Origin: Bradyrhizobium paxllaeri
Lineage (GTDB): Bacteria > Pseudomonadota > Alphaproteobacteria > Rhizobiales > Xanthobacteraceae
NCBI RefSeq assembly: GCF_001693515.2
Contig: NZ_CP042968.1
Coordinates: forward strand, 5,270,001 to 5,334,000
Length of the DNA: 64,000 nt
Direction of reading: 5' to 3'
Translations under genes and position numbers: made by a program
Shown here: positions 10,498-21,087 of the stretch, piece after piece
How the letters are laid out: the number at the start of each line of letters is the position of its first letter
Numbering within the stretch: position 1 is the stretch's first letter
The notes under the pieces: model-generated
Seen by the model: the letters and a program-made list of their open reading frames with translations, nothing else
Told to the model about the DNA's origin: nothing
Database searches by the model: none

Positions 10498-11770
10498 ATT
10501 TCTCCTCGCTTTCGAACTATTTTCACCGATTGGGAGTTGAGCTAATTCATCTCACCGCGCCTATCCGGTTGTTGGAGCATCCCTGAAGCGACTGTATTGC
10601 GTTGGCCCCAATGCAGGCTCGGCCGTCCGTAACGGCTATGGACGAGTTGGGTTTTCATGGTGTGGATTGATCGGGGCATTATCAAGCAGCGAGCCGGGGC
10701 TGATCGATCCAGTGATCGCGATCGTCGCTACGCCAGGCCGAGTACCGAGTTCTGCGCCTTGCACATCAATCCACCGTTAAACGATCCGAAAACATCAAAC
10801 ACGCTTGACCTTTCCATTCTAGACAGGCCGCTATGCGGTGCGGCCGAATGCGCCTGTTGATTGTGCATTCATTCCGGCGAAGCGTGCTCGCCGACGATGA
10901 CGTCAAGGCGCCCTCCTATCTGTCATTATGCAACGTCGATGCCAAGCACCTCGAGCGGGTTATAGGGCTCACTCGGCTGCGGATGCCGAACTTGGTACGA
11001 GAGACCGCTGGCAACTTTCGGCTCTTGTTCTGTTGCCTTCCTCGCTTGTCAGATTGACGACGCGATGTCGAAGGCTCGACATGACCAAGCCTCTGGACAG
11101 AAAGTATCGATGAGACTCTCTTACTGGTGCCAAGACGTTATGCTGTGCATGGTCGAAAACGCAGGCCACGCGAACACCGACGTCGCGCTAGCACGTCGGA
11201 AGACCTCCAGCAACTGCAAGAGCCACTTGAGTTTGCGTTGCGATCAGATTCTCGGCGCGGCGATTGCACATAAGGGATATTACAATTCGCAAGACTGGGA
11301 GAACCTCATGTGTTCTGCGCCCCGCTTCTACCGCTGCGACCCACAAAGAGCTCAGTACCGTGCGCGCTTGTGCGGAACCGGTCTTGCCTCACTTGCGGTC
11401 AGCGGCAATTCACCCAAAATTGGAAGAAACTCGGTCGTGAATTGTCGGTATCAAGAAGGTGGCCCAGTTTGGCGAGGCCAATGCAACACTCCGACGTAAA
11501 CGCCTGCGCCGCGAACGCTTGTTCACGACGTGAACTCGTTATCGAACTGCTTTCGCGCCAATTTACATGAGCACTGCTGCAGGCTTGGGTGCATTGCAGA
11601 TGATGCGCGGCACAGGATAATCGACAGGAGTTAAGTGGGCATGGTGCAGACCGCGGCTCGCGACTTGCTTTACTTCCAAGGTTCGGGTTCTCAAACATTT
11701 CCGTCAGCATGATCCTCATGCCTGATACTGGGAAGACCCTGCACCGCCACTGATCGAGGAAGCAAAAGTT
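10498..11770. other. no gene recognised
   Basis: About 1.27 kb without a recognisable gene. Several overlapping open frames on both strands (for example 11065-11499 plus) lack family features and contradict each other. The last 60 bases hold the leader of the SDR gene. Confidence 0.4.
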
Positions 11771-12529
11771 ATGGGACGTGTGAGCGAAAAAGTCGTTCTG
11801 GTAACCGGCGGGGCTCAAGGCATGGGGGCTGCTCATGCGCGCCTGCTGGTAGCCGAGGGCGCGAAAGTCGTGATCACCGATATTCTTCACAAGGAAGGAG
11901 AGGCTCTCGCGGCCGAACTTGGCACATCCGCGATCTATGTGCGTCAAGACGTCGCTCAGCCAGAGGATTGGTGCCAGGCGATCGCGGCTGCGGAGAGCAA
12001 GTTCGGCGCGCTGCACGGCCTCGTCAACAATGCAGGCATAGCCAGCATGGCTCCCATCGAGCAGTTCCCGCTCGAGCAGTGGAAGAAGACACTTGCAGTC
12101 AATCTCACCGGTGTTTTCTTGGGAATGCAGACTGCCTTACCGGCCATGCGCCGCGCGGGCGGAGGCTCGATCGTTAACATCTCGTCGATCGAGGGGTTGA
12201 GGGGGACTGCTGGGCTTCACGCCTACGTTGCTTCCAAGTTCGGCGTGCGGGGCATAACCAAGTCCGCTGCCTTGGAGGCCGCCGCGTCCGGCGTTCGCGT
12301 AAACTCTATCCATCCGGGCCTAACCAACACTCGGATGACTGAGAATTTCGAGCCTTCCAGTTTCCCCATTCCGCTCGGGCGGGCCGCCGAGCCGCAGGAA
12401 GTGTCACGGGCAGTCTTGTTCCTGCTCAGCGACGAGTCCTCTTATCTCACGGGCTCCGAAATCGTGGTCGATGGCGGCCTGACGATCGGCGTCCCGCACA
12501 CGTGTCCGGCGCCTGCAAACATCTTTTGA
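11771..12529 (+). CDS. short-chain dehydrogenase/reductase (SDR), copy 1
   Basis: A classical SDR of 252 residues. The NAD(P)-binding TGGAQGMG is at 12-19, NNAG at 86-89, Asn111, and the catalytic Ser139, Tyr152 and Lys156. Acidic Asp37 at the end of beta-2 suggests NAD+ rather than NADP+. The sequence resembles the 3-alpha/20-beta-hydroxysteroid dehydrogenase type, but the substrate is unknown. A GAGGAA ribosome site precedes the ATG. The oleate hydratase gene starts 46 bases downstream on the same strand, so the SDR may oxidise the hydroxy fatty acid it makes. A close paralogue lies inverted at 61498-62256. Confidence 0.85.
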   Translation: MGRVSEKVVLVTGGAQGMGAAHARLLVAEGAKVVITDILHKEGEALAAELGTSAIYVRQDVAQPEDWCQAIAAAESKFGALHGLVNNAGIASMAPIEQFPLEQWKKTLAVNLTGVFLGMQTALPAMRRAGGGSIVNISSIEGLRGTAGLHAYVASKFGVRGITKSAALEAAASGVRVNSIHPGLTNTRMTENFEPSSFPIPLGRAAEPQEVSRAVLFLLSDESSYLTGSEIVVDGGLTIGVPHTCPAPANIF

Positions 12530-12574
12530 CTATCAGCTGACGGATTGTCACGTCGAACTAGATGGAATCTCACG

Positions 12575-14335
12575 ATGTATTACAGCAGTGGAAACTACGA
12601 AGCTTTTGCTCGCCCCCGCAAACCCGCAGGTGTGGATAGCAAGACAGCTTGGTTCGTTGGTTCGGGGTTAGCGGCGCTCTCCGGCGCAGCCTTCTTGATC
12701 CGCGACGGACAAATGAGTGGCGACCGTATCACCATCCTCGAACGACTGAACCTTCCGGGGGGCGCGTTGGACGGTAGTCAAGACCCGGAACGGGGATTCG
12801 TGATTCGAGGTGGTAGAGAGATGGAGGATCATTTCGAGTGCCTCTGGGACCTGTTCCGTTCGATCCCATCGCTCGAACTTGAAGGCGCCAGCGTGCTCGA
12901 CGAGTTTTACTGGCTGAACAAGGATGATCCGAACTACACACTACAGCGGGTGACGGTGAACCAGGGGCAGAATGCCCATACCGATGGCCTCTTCACTTTG
13001 AGCGAAGAGGCCCAGAGAGAGCTGATTGCCCTTTTTCTTGCCACTCGTAAGCAGATGGAGGCCAAGCGCATCGACGAAGTGTTCGGGAGAGATTTCTTCA
13101 ACAGCAATTTTTGGCTCTACTGGCGTACTATGTTCGCTTTTGAAAAATGGCATTCGGCCCTCGAGATGAAGCTTTATTTGCATCGATTCATCCATCATAT
13201 CGGCAGCCTGCCGGATTTCAGCACGCTGAAGTTTACCAAGTACAATCAGTATGAATCGCTTGTTCTGCCGTTATGCAAATGGCTGTTAGAGCAAGGCGTC
13301 AACTTTCGCTACGGTGTCGAAGTCACCGATATTGATTTCGACATAAAACGCGGACGCAAGCAAGCCACAGGCATCCGATGGCTGGAGAATGGCATTGTGG
13401 GCAGTGTCGATATTGGCGCCGACGATCTTGTTTTCATGACGATCGGGTCGCTTACCGAAAACTCGGACATGGGGGACCATCACACGGCTCCCAGGCTCGA
13501 CGAAGGCCCCGCGCCCGCCTGGGATCTGTGGCGGCGTATTGCGGCTAAGGATGCCGCCTTTGGCCGTCCAGACGTCTTTGGCGGCAATATCTCTGCAACC
13601 AAATGGGAATCGGCGACCATCACGACCCTGGACGCACGCATTCCGGCATACATTCACAAGATTGCCAAACGCGATCCGTTCAGCGGCAGGGTCGTCACAG
13701 GAGGCATCGTTACGGTGAAAGATTCGAGCTGGTTGCTCAGTTGGACCGCAAACCGCCAGCCGCATTTCAAGCACCAGCGCAGCGACCAAGTCGTTGCCTG
13801 GCTCTATTCACTATTCGTCGAGAAAGCCGGCGACTACGTGAAGAAACCGATGCAAGATTGTACGGGCGAGGAAATCACGCAAGAATGGCTTTATCACCTC
13901 GGTGTGCCGGTCCCGAGCATACCGGAACTCGCCGCGAGCGCAGCCAAAACGGTGCCGGTGATGATGCCCTACGTCACTTCCTTCTTCATGCCGCGGCAGG
14001 TGGGCGACCGGCCAGATGTTGTGCCTAAAGAGGCGGTCAATTTCGCCTTCATCGGCCAGTTCGCGGAGTCGGGTGAACGGGATTGTATCTTCACGACGGA
14101 ATACTCTGTTCGGACGGCGATGGAAGCCGTTTATATACTCCTCAAGATTGAACGTGGCGTGCCTGAGGTATTCAACTCAACTTATGATATTCGCAAGTTG
14201 CTTGCAGCAATGGGTAGACTGCGTGACGGCAAGGAAATTGAGATCCCAGGACGAGCGTTCCTGCGCGAACTTATTCTGAAAAAGATTAAGGCAACCGAGA
14301 TTGGCGAACTGTTCAATAAGTATCACCTGAGTTGA
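12575..14335 (+). CDS. ohyA: oleate hydratase
   Basis: A FAD-dependent hydratase that adds water to the cis-9 double bond of oleate to give 10-hydroxystearate (family formerly called myosin-cross-reactive antigen). The protein has 586 residues, normal for the family, and begins MYYSSGNYEAFARPRKP, a hallmark start; the open frame extends upstream to a TTG at 12545 but the ATG at 12575 fits. The dinucleotide-binding GSGLAALSG is at 29-37 and LERLNLPGGALDGS follows. It probably shares a transcript with the upstream SDR. It may serve fatty-acid detoxification or membrane-lipid modification. Confidence 0.9.
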   Translation: MYYSSGNYEAFARPRKPAGVDSKTAWFVGSGLAALSGAAFLIRDGQMSGDRITILERLNLPGGALDGSQDPERGFVIRGGREMEDHFECLWDLFRSIPSLELEGASVLDEFYWLNKDDPNYTLQRVTVNQGQNAHTDGLFTLSEEAQRELIALFLATRKQMEAKRIDEVFGRDFFNSNFWLYWRTMFAFEKWHSALEMKLYLHRFIHHIGSLPDFSTLKFTKYNQYESLVLPLCKWLLEQGVNFRYGVEVTDIDFDIKRGRKQATGIRWLENGIVGSVDIGADDLVFMTIGSLTENSDMGDHHTAPRLDEGPAPAWDLWRRIAAKDAAFGRPDVFGGNISATKWESATITTLDARIPAYIHKIAKRDPFSGRVVTGGIVTVKDSSWLLSWTANRQPHFKHQRSDQVVAWLYSLFVEKAGDYVKKPMQDCTGEEITQEWLYHLGVPVPSIPELAASAAKTVPVMMPYVTSFFMPRQVGDRPDVVPKEAVNFAFIGQFAESGERDCIFTTEYSVRTAMEAVYILLKIERGVPEVFNSTYDIRKLLAAMGRLRDGKEIEIPGRAFLRELILKKIKATEIGELFNKYHLS

Positions 14336-14550
14336 CCGAGGTGGGGACGTTGTCTGTCGGAGAGGTAACCTCACCTACAAATCGCGGAAGTCTCGAGTAG
14401 CCCACCACTAGCCGACGAGAACTGCGACGAGAAGGACCGAGGCAATTCTCAGGGTCACTAGTTCCAACGCGCTTATGGAGCCAATGTCCATTGTGTTGCT
14501 CCCGCCGCTCTTACAAGCCCTGACCTGCCTGAACTTTCATCCAGCGGCGG

Positions 14551-14810
14551 TTAGAGCTCGCCGGTTTGTACGCCAGGTGGCGCGGGTGGAACAGCGGACG
14601 ATCCGCGGAGCTGGTCGGGGTTGCGGAGCCGGTCGTCCGTTGCGGTGAGGTGGGCAGCGCAGGCCGCAGGGGTGAGGTATTTCAGCGACGAGTGAGGCCG
14701 CCGGGTATTGTAGTCGGCGACCCAATTAGCGATTTTGGTGCGGGCGTCGTCGAGATCGAAGAAGAGGGTCTCGTTGAGCAACTCATCGCGCATCCGGCCA
14801 TTGATGGGGA
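14551..14810 (-). pseudogene. IS3 OrfB C-terminal relic
   Basis: The minus strand encodes MRDELLNETLFFDLDDAR and then VADYNTRRPHSSLKYLTP, the C-terminal end of an IS3-family (IS407-like) OrfB. The catalytic N-terminal part is gone. Confidence 0.75.
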
Positions 14811-14979
14811 AGACGGCCCCGCTCCCTCGGCCGCGGCGATATACTGGTGATGCACGAACCCGCTAACAGGAGCAATTCACCAATGGAAGCCGCGACAATT
14901 GGGTTGGAATTTCGAAGCACGTGTTTCACATCCATGCAGTTGATAGCCAGGGCCGGGTGACCGGTCGTCAACGCCTCCG

Positions 14980-15600
14980 GCGAGGTGAAGTCATGTCGTT
15001 CTTCTCCTCGTTCGCACCTCCGTTGGACCAAGGCAAGGTGATCGCCGCCCGAACCGCCGCTTCATCATCCGTAACGCGGGGGCGAATGAGGCAACGAGAC
15101 TGGCGCGAGCGCGCTCGATCCATCGCGACAACTCGGCGGCGGCTCCTGCGCCGGATCATCAAGTGGAATTCGGCTATGATCTCGCGCGCCTCGACCAGGG
15201 TTGGTACGCCAGCTTCGATCGCCGCGACAGTGACCGTCTCTGCCTTCGACAGCGTATCCTGTCCGACCGTCATGAGACGAGCGATAGTTCTGGCCGACGG
15301 GATCCGGTGAAGGTTTTCGACATTCGATGCCGTCCGCAAATCGATGCGCCAGATCCGCAGCGCAATCGGGGTGACAACAATCGATCCCAAACTGCTCCCT
15401 GCGGCCGAGCGCTTGCAGTATGACGGATATCTTCGCCGCGAAGAGACCAATGCGACGATCTTGGCCCTGTCGAAAAGCGGAACGCGGATCAAGTAGATCG
15501 TGCCAAACCGGTCATAGCAGAAAACTGGTTCGACAGGTGATCCGTGACGAACGCCATGATTCTTCCGACCCGGCAGAGTTTGCTCGATCAGCACCCGCCA
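14980..15600 (-). pseudogene. ISL3-like transposase relic
   Basis: A minus-strand frame reads TVAAIEAGVPTLVEAREII, then a truncated RARSRQSRCL region, then DDEAAVRAAITLPWSNG. I recognise the order from ISL3-family transposases near their C-terminal third. The upstream part is garbled and the end is missing. Confidence 0.5.
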
Positions 15601-15657
15601 TGGCCTGACGATCAGTGGGCCACCGGCTGCCTTAACGGCGCTGAACTTTGGCGGCGC

Positions 15658-15981
15658 CTAAGGGCGCGCGGCTTCCGCGGCAGCGCCGCCGGATCGGCCT
15701 GATTGCGGATCGACGGCGCCTTGACGCGATAGCGCGGCTTCTCGGTCGCGGTGGCGACAGGCATTGCCCCACGGCGCGACCATGCGGAACGTCCGGCGGC
15801 GCACCCCGGCGCCGCTCAGATCGGCATCGATGCCCGCGAGGATTTCCCGCAACTCGGAGAGCGAGCGATATTCGACCGACTTGTCCGAATAGCTCACGCG
15901 CTCGGCGCCGGATGCAATCGCGGTCAGCAAGTCTTCCTGCTGCTGTTGCGTGAATGTCAGCGCGCCCGATTTCCTTGCCAT
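15658..15981 (-). CDS. phage head-tail connector (gpW-like), probably damaged at the 3' end
   Basis: Residues 1-65 (FTQQQQEDLLTAIASGAERV, VEYRSLSELREILAGID) match the short gpW/head-tail joining family, normally about 70 residues, with its characteristic YRSLxEL motif. The open frame runs on for some 40 residues in arginine-rich text that is probably out of frame. In another frame a start MPVATATEKPRYRVKAP (near 15758) could be the beginning of a portal gene, which is then cut off. It lies downstream of the terminase genes, as in siphophage maps. Confidence 0.55.
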   Translation of the reverse strand: MARKSGALTFTQQQQEDLLTAIASGAERVSYSDKSVEYRSLSELREILAGIDADLSGAGVRRRTFRMVAPWGNACRHRDREAALSRQGAVDPQSGRSGGAAAEAARP

Positions 15982-16125
15982 GGCTCACACTCCCAAATAG
16001 CCCGACCGCACGATCCGGCGCGGCGCACGCGGGAAAGTCCGGTGCGTCGGTCGCACGTCATTCGGTGGCGGCGGGTTCTCGTTCGTCCTGGCGGGCGCCT
16101 CTCGCTCTCGCGGCTGGCCAACCCG

Positions 16126-17981
16126 CTACATGTTCATGAGGTAGCTAGTCGCGGCCAGCATCGCCTCGCAGTCGAGGAAATGGTTGTTCTTCGACCGCCT
16201 GATCCACTCCCGGCGCCCGGTCGGTGACTTGACCCGCGCCTCGGAGACAATCTGGTGGCAGTAATCGTCATCGATGCCGACCGGCACATTCCATGCGCCG
16301 GGCGTTTCGGACGGCCAGCGCAATCGCTCGTGCACCAAGCACTTCCAGTGATCGGTATCGAGCCGCACCAGATCGAGATCGAACTTCGCCGCCTTGCCGG
16401 ATCGATTGACCTCGATCTTGGAGAGCGGCACACGCATCGGCGCGCTCGATCCCTTGGTCGGGCGGACGCGCTTCGGAAAGCGGCGGCAGAATTCGTAAAC
16501 GCGATTGAGCGGCAGAGTGTCCGCCTTGCCCGGGCGAAAGCCGCTATCGACGAACGTCAGATGGATCAGGAAGCCATCGATCGGCGTCGAGATCAATTCT
16601 GCGAGCTGATCCCACACCTCGGTGTCGGCGGTGTCGCCGCGCAGATATCCCCAATCGATCAGCCATGACGTGGCCCGGGGTCCCCAGCCGCGAATGACGT
16701 AGGGGATAGATTGCTTTTGCACGTCCGCGGCGATCGATAGCCGCAGCACGCCCTCGGGGACTTCACCGCGCCGGTATTCGGCGTGGCGCGCCTTCTCCTT
16801 GATCTCGGCCCATTCCGGCACCTCGCCGCCGCCGGGCGAATACAACTCACCGAAGCTGCATTGATCGCCTGGTGCACCATCGCGTCGTCGCCAAGCCCGA
16901 TAGCTTCGAGATAGACCCGAATGCGATCACCGAACGAGACGAACGGCGATGCGAGGCCCGAGACCCAATAGCTCACCGACATCATATCCTGCGGATCGCC
17001 GGAAACCTGGCCGTTGCAATCGATGGTCTGGCCGGGCGCACATACTGGCCGCGCTCGTTCATCGCCGCCTTGTAGCCGTCCTCGATGACGCCGCCGCAAT
17101 GCGGGCATTCCAGATAGGTTTCGCGCGCCGCCGCCATCGGCGAAACCTTTGGCGGATAGCGCATCAGGTTGAAGCGCGGGACGAAGTATTCGCCGCAATG
17201 CGGGCACGGCCAGCACCAGTGATGCCGCGTGCCTTGCTGCCAGGGTTGCCAGATCGGGCTTTCGATATCGTCAGCAACGGCGACGTTCCAAAAGAACAGC
17301 TTGGATCGCTTGTCCTCGACGGCCTCTACGCACCCGCGCTTTGGAGTCGATGTGACCACGCAAACGAAATCCGCATAGGTGTCGCCGCGCCGCTCGACGA
17401 GACCGAGCGGGCCGCCTTGCTCGTTCACGTTGGCGCGCATCTCGTCGTACTCGTCGACCAATGCCAGGACAGCCGGATCGGACTTCAGTGCCGCCGATGA
17501 TCCCAAATGCGCGAGACGGAACAGGACGCCCGCGACGAGCTTGCGGGTCTTCGTCATCCGTTTGCCGCGCGCCAACCTCTCGGTCAGCGTCGGCGCCTGA
17601 TCGAGCAGCGCCATGACTCGCGACTCGAACTGCTCGATGAGAAATTGCCGGTTCGGCCCGACGTACAGAATCGGCCCCGGCCGCTGATCAAGGCTGGCCC
17701 GCGACATCGAGCATCGCCTCCGATTTGCCGGTCTGGGCGCCGAACACCATGACCACTCGGCGGAACCGTCCGCTTGCGATCATGCGCTCGGGCGCGATCA
17801 CGTAAGGCGTCAAATGCGGATCACGCGGACCCGGGATTGCTGCCGTTTGCGGATAGATGCGGTTCGTCGCCGCCCACTCGTCGGGCGGCGTTGGCCGCGA
17901 CGGTCTCGCTAGCAAAGCGAGCCGATGCCACAGTACGTCCCCTTTCGGCGGCAATATCTGCGACCCGTTCGAGGATGTCAT
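16126..17981 (-). pseudogene. phage terminase large subunit (GpA type), frameshifted
   Basis: Four minus-strand frames tile one GpA-type terminase. From the 5' end: SRPTPPDEWAATNRIYPQ and the ATPase region VVMVFGAQTGKSE (17688-17981); PGPILYVGPNRQFLIEQFES to the Cys-rich CPHCGEYFVPRF and LECPHCGG (16982-17707); DMMSVSYWVSGLASPF (16659-17216); and SIAADVQKQSIPYVIRGWG to the end (16126-16845). The ATPase and nuclease parts are in order but at least three frameshifts break the gene. Confidence 0.8.
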
Positions 17982-18433
17982 TCAAAGCCGTTTCAATTGT
18001 CTTGCGGAATTGCAGATCGCGCGTCACGCGCGCCGGAAGCCCGGCGGTCTCTGCTCTGAAAAGCCCGGTCATCTGCTCGACGATTGCCATCGCTTCGTCG
18101 ATCTCGATCAGGTGGCCTTCGCGCACCGCGTTGCGCAACTCGATCTCGCGCGCCCTCGCGTCGCGGACCCGACTGTCAGCGGCGGATTTCTGCGCGCGCC
18201 GATCCGCGTCGTTGCGAAAGCGGATGTAGCCTTGCACGACATCGACCAAATAGAACTGGTCCTTGCCCTGCTTCTCGATCCAGCCCTCTTTCGAGAGTTG
18301 CGCACGCGCTCTGCCGAGACCATGAGCAGGCGCCCGGCATGATTGCTCGTCAGTAGTTGGCCGCGTCCGCCGCCGTCGGCGCCCGCTGGTGCGGGATTGG
18401 CGCCCGGGTGAGGTCGACCTGCTCGGGTGTCAT
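17821..18433 (-). pseudogene. phage terminase small subunit, frameshifted
   Basis: From the ATG at 18433 the frame reads MTPEQVDLTRAPIPHQ. A shifted frame gives LTSNHAGRLLMVSAERVR, a helix-turn-helix like Nu1/small terminase DNA-binding domains. A third frame gives VDVVQGYIRFRNDADRRAQ and a long helical C-terminal part. It directly precedes the large terminase gene, as expected. The frameshifts near 18350 and 18270 inactivate it. Confidence 0.65.
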
Positions 18434-18759
18434 TGGTCAGACGAGCAGGCTCGTAAGGATTGGCTTTGTGATCTGACAGCGCCTTCTCATCAGACCTGAC
18501 GACGGTGACAAATTCGTGGACTTCGTCCGCATTGGGCTTTCATGCCACTCAAGGTGGAACAACCCAGAACCGCAGCGAGGGCATTTTCCGTGATGGCTCA
18601 GTGAGATTAATGCCATATGGCACCTCGGCTCCCATGCGCACAGACATCCTTACGTCATTTCTTGAACATCAATGATTACTAGCTTGAGAGGAGAGCAGCG
18701 CGCCAGAAATATTCAGTTTCCGTCTCCCACGCGATGTAACGCTTCCGTTTTGGGGAAGA
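18434..18759. other. no gene recognised
   Basis: About 325 bases between the terminase start and the end of the porin gene. I see no gene and no clear hairpin terminator. Confidence 0.35.
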
Positions 18760-19533
18760 TCAGTATGTCGTGGCGATCGCGCCACCCCAGCGATAGTTCA
18801 CGCGGACCAAACCGATATCGACGTCCTGACCGATCCGGGCAGTCCCTGCAAAAGCGCCCGCCGGAACACCCACGATTCCGGGTGAAAAAAAGAAATCGAT
18901 ATCCCGATGACCCATGAACAGGTGGTCGTATTCAATGCCGACGGACCAGTTCGGAGCGAAGCCAAATTCAAGGCCGGCCCCTACCGTGCCGCCCCAGCGG
19001 GTTTCGCTGCCGTTGTCGATGGTCAGCCCAGACGTAGAATCGAAGGCCCGGTATTTGTCACGGACGACTGCAGCCCCACCTTTCACATAGACCAGCACAT
19101 TATTCCAGGCATAGCCGACTTGGCCCGTGAACAGGCCGAATGCATCAAGCTTGGATTCATCCAGGACGCCTGCGAAAGCAAGGTTGGCATTGGAGCCCTT
19201 GAAATCGGCCCAGTTGCCCTGCTCCTCTAGGCCGAACACCGAGTTCGCTATTTGCCAGCGGTAGCCGATTTGACCACCGACCGTGCCTCCAGTCCCATTA
19301 TGGCACCCCATGACAAGGGGCGGAGCAACGACAACGCCGCCGGCGTTGACTAGGTCCCAGCACTGATGCGCAGAGCCACCGCCGCCATTGATGCCGACGT
19401 AAAAGCCGCTCCAATCGTAGATAGGGATGACCGGCGGAGGCGCTTTGACGTAGGGCCGGGCGGCCAGATCAGCGGCAGAGGCAGGAGCAGCCAGCGTGAT
19501 GAGGGCTACCGTGCCCAGCAACAATTTTTTCAT
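18760..19533 (-). CDS. outer-membrane beta-barrel protein (Omp25/Omp31-like)
   Basis: A 257-residue protein starting at the ATG at 19533 with a GAGAAG ribosome site just upstream. MKKLLLGTVALITLAAPASA is a clear signal peptide. The mature part starts with the rhizobial pattern YDWSGFYVGINGG, shows alternating beta-strands and ends VDIGLVRVNYRWGGAIATTY, compatible with an 8-stranded barrel. It lies among prophage genes in the same direction, downstream of the Mom-like gene, so it may be phage cargo or a chromosomal gene joined by rearrangement. Confidence 0.8.
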   Translation of the reverse strand: MKKLLLGTVALITLAAPASAADLAARPYVKAPPPVIPIYDWSGFYVGINGGGGSAHQCWDLVNAGGVVVAPPLVMGCHNGTGGTVGGQIGYRWQIANSVFGLEEQGNWADFKGSNANLAFAGVLDESKLDAFGLFTGQVGYAWNNVLVYVKGGAAVVRDKYRAFDSTSGLTIDNGSETRWGGTVGAGLEFGFAPNWSVGIEYDHLFMGHRDIDFFFSPGIVGVPAGAFAGTARIGQDVDIGLVRVNYRWGGAIATTY

Positions 19534-19666
19534 TCTTCTCGACCTAATTTCGAATTCGACTTCCTTGACGGTGTATTGACAACGACTGACATGTGTTCGT
19601 CTCTCCAGCAATTGCCAGAGTTGGTAGTTGACTGGGGGTCCTGAGAGGCCGGTGAAATTCGCGCGA

Positions 19667-20400
<734 letters not shown>

Positions 20401-20666
20401 ATTTCTTTAGCTCGTCACTGAGTCCATAGAGCATCATTCGAAGCTCCGGTCCGAGAGTACGGCGGTACCATGGCTCGGCCGACTTGCAGGTTGTAGTCGG
20501 TGCCGCTCATCTCCCACCTCTAAGGTAAATCAAACTATCCATCGGCAGTTCATTACAAAACTTGTTTATTGCACTTCCCATTCGCAACGCAACTATCGAA
20601 CTGAGCCATTTCGGACCTTTCTCTTAAATGCGTATATACTCCTAAGTGCCGGCGGAGATTGCGGCT

Positions 20667-20918
20667 CTAGCGATTAGAGCTAGAACTCCCGTAAGCGATC
20701 ATCATGGCGGCGCGAGCCTTGTCGAGCCCGAGCAGTTCGATCTTGAGCGCATGGTCTCGGTCGCCAAGGGAGACCAGCACATTTTGGATGTAGACCCATG
20801 ACACCGGGGTAGCCAAGTATTGCTCGAGCAGTGGCTGCGCGGCTGCCGGTATTGAGACAATGTCAGCAACTTGACGCCACACGCCGCGACGAAGTGCCTG
20901 CAAAGCCCGCGAATTCAC
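20667..20918 (-). CDS. prophage protein of unknown function (DHALKIELLxLDKAR family, copy 1)
   Basis: A frame of 83 residues with a helical C-terminal part: LEQYLATPVSWVYIQNVLV followed by LGDRDHALKIELLGLDKARA. The same motif, DHALKIELLELDKAR, occurs in the protein at 22873-23100, so the two are paralogues. They sit on either side of an inserted outer-membrane protein gene. The function is unknown; the position fits a small phage structural or assembly gene. Confidence 0.5.
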   Translation of the reverse strand: MNSRALQALRRGVWRQVADIVSIPAAAQPLLEQYLATPVSWVYIQNVLVSLGDRDHALKIELLGLDKARAAMMIAYGSSSSNR

Positions 20919-21087
20919 TTCGGCACGCGACTTGCTCTCTTTGCGGCATCATCACCAATCGCACTGCGATGGTCTTCGGGACGGACTCGGCGCGCGTCGC
21001 TGTTAGCGTCTGATCCGCCCCGACGGTTTGCTGCGCGATAACTAAGGGCGCTCGATTGTGGACCGAGAAAATGCAGGGACGTGTTGG

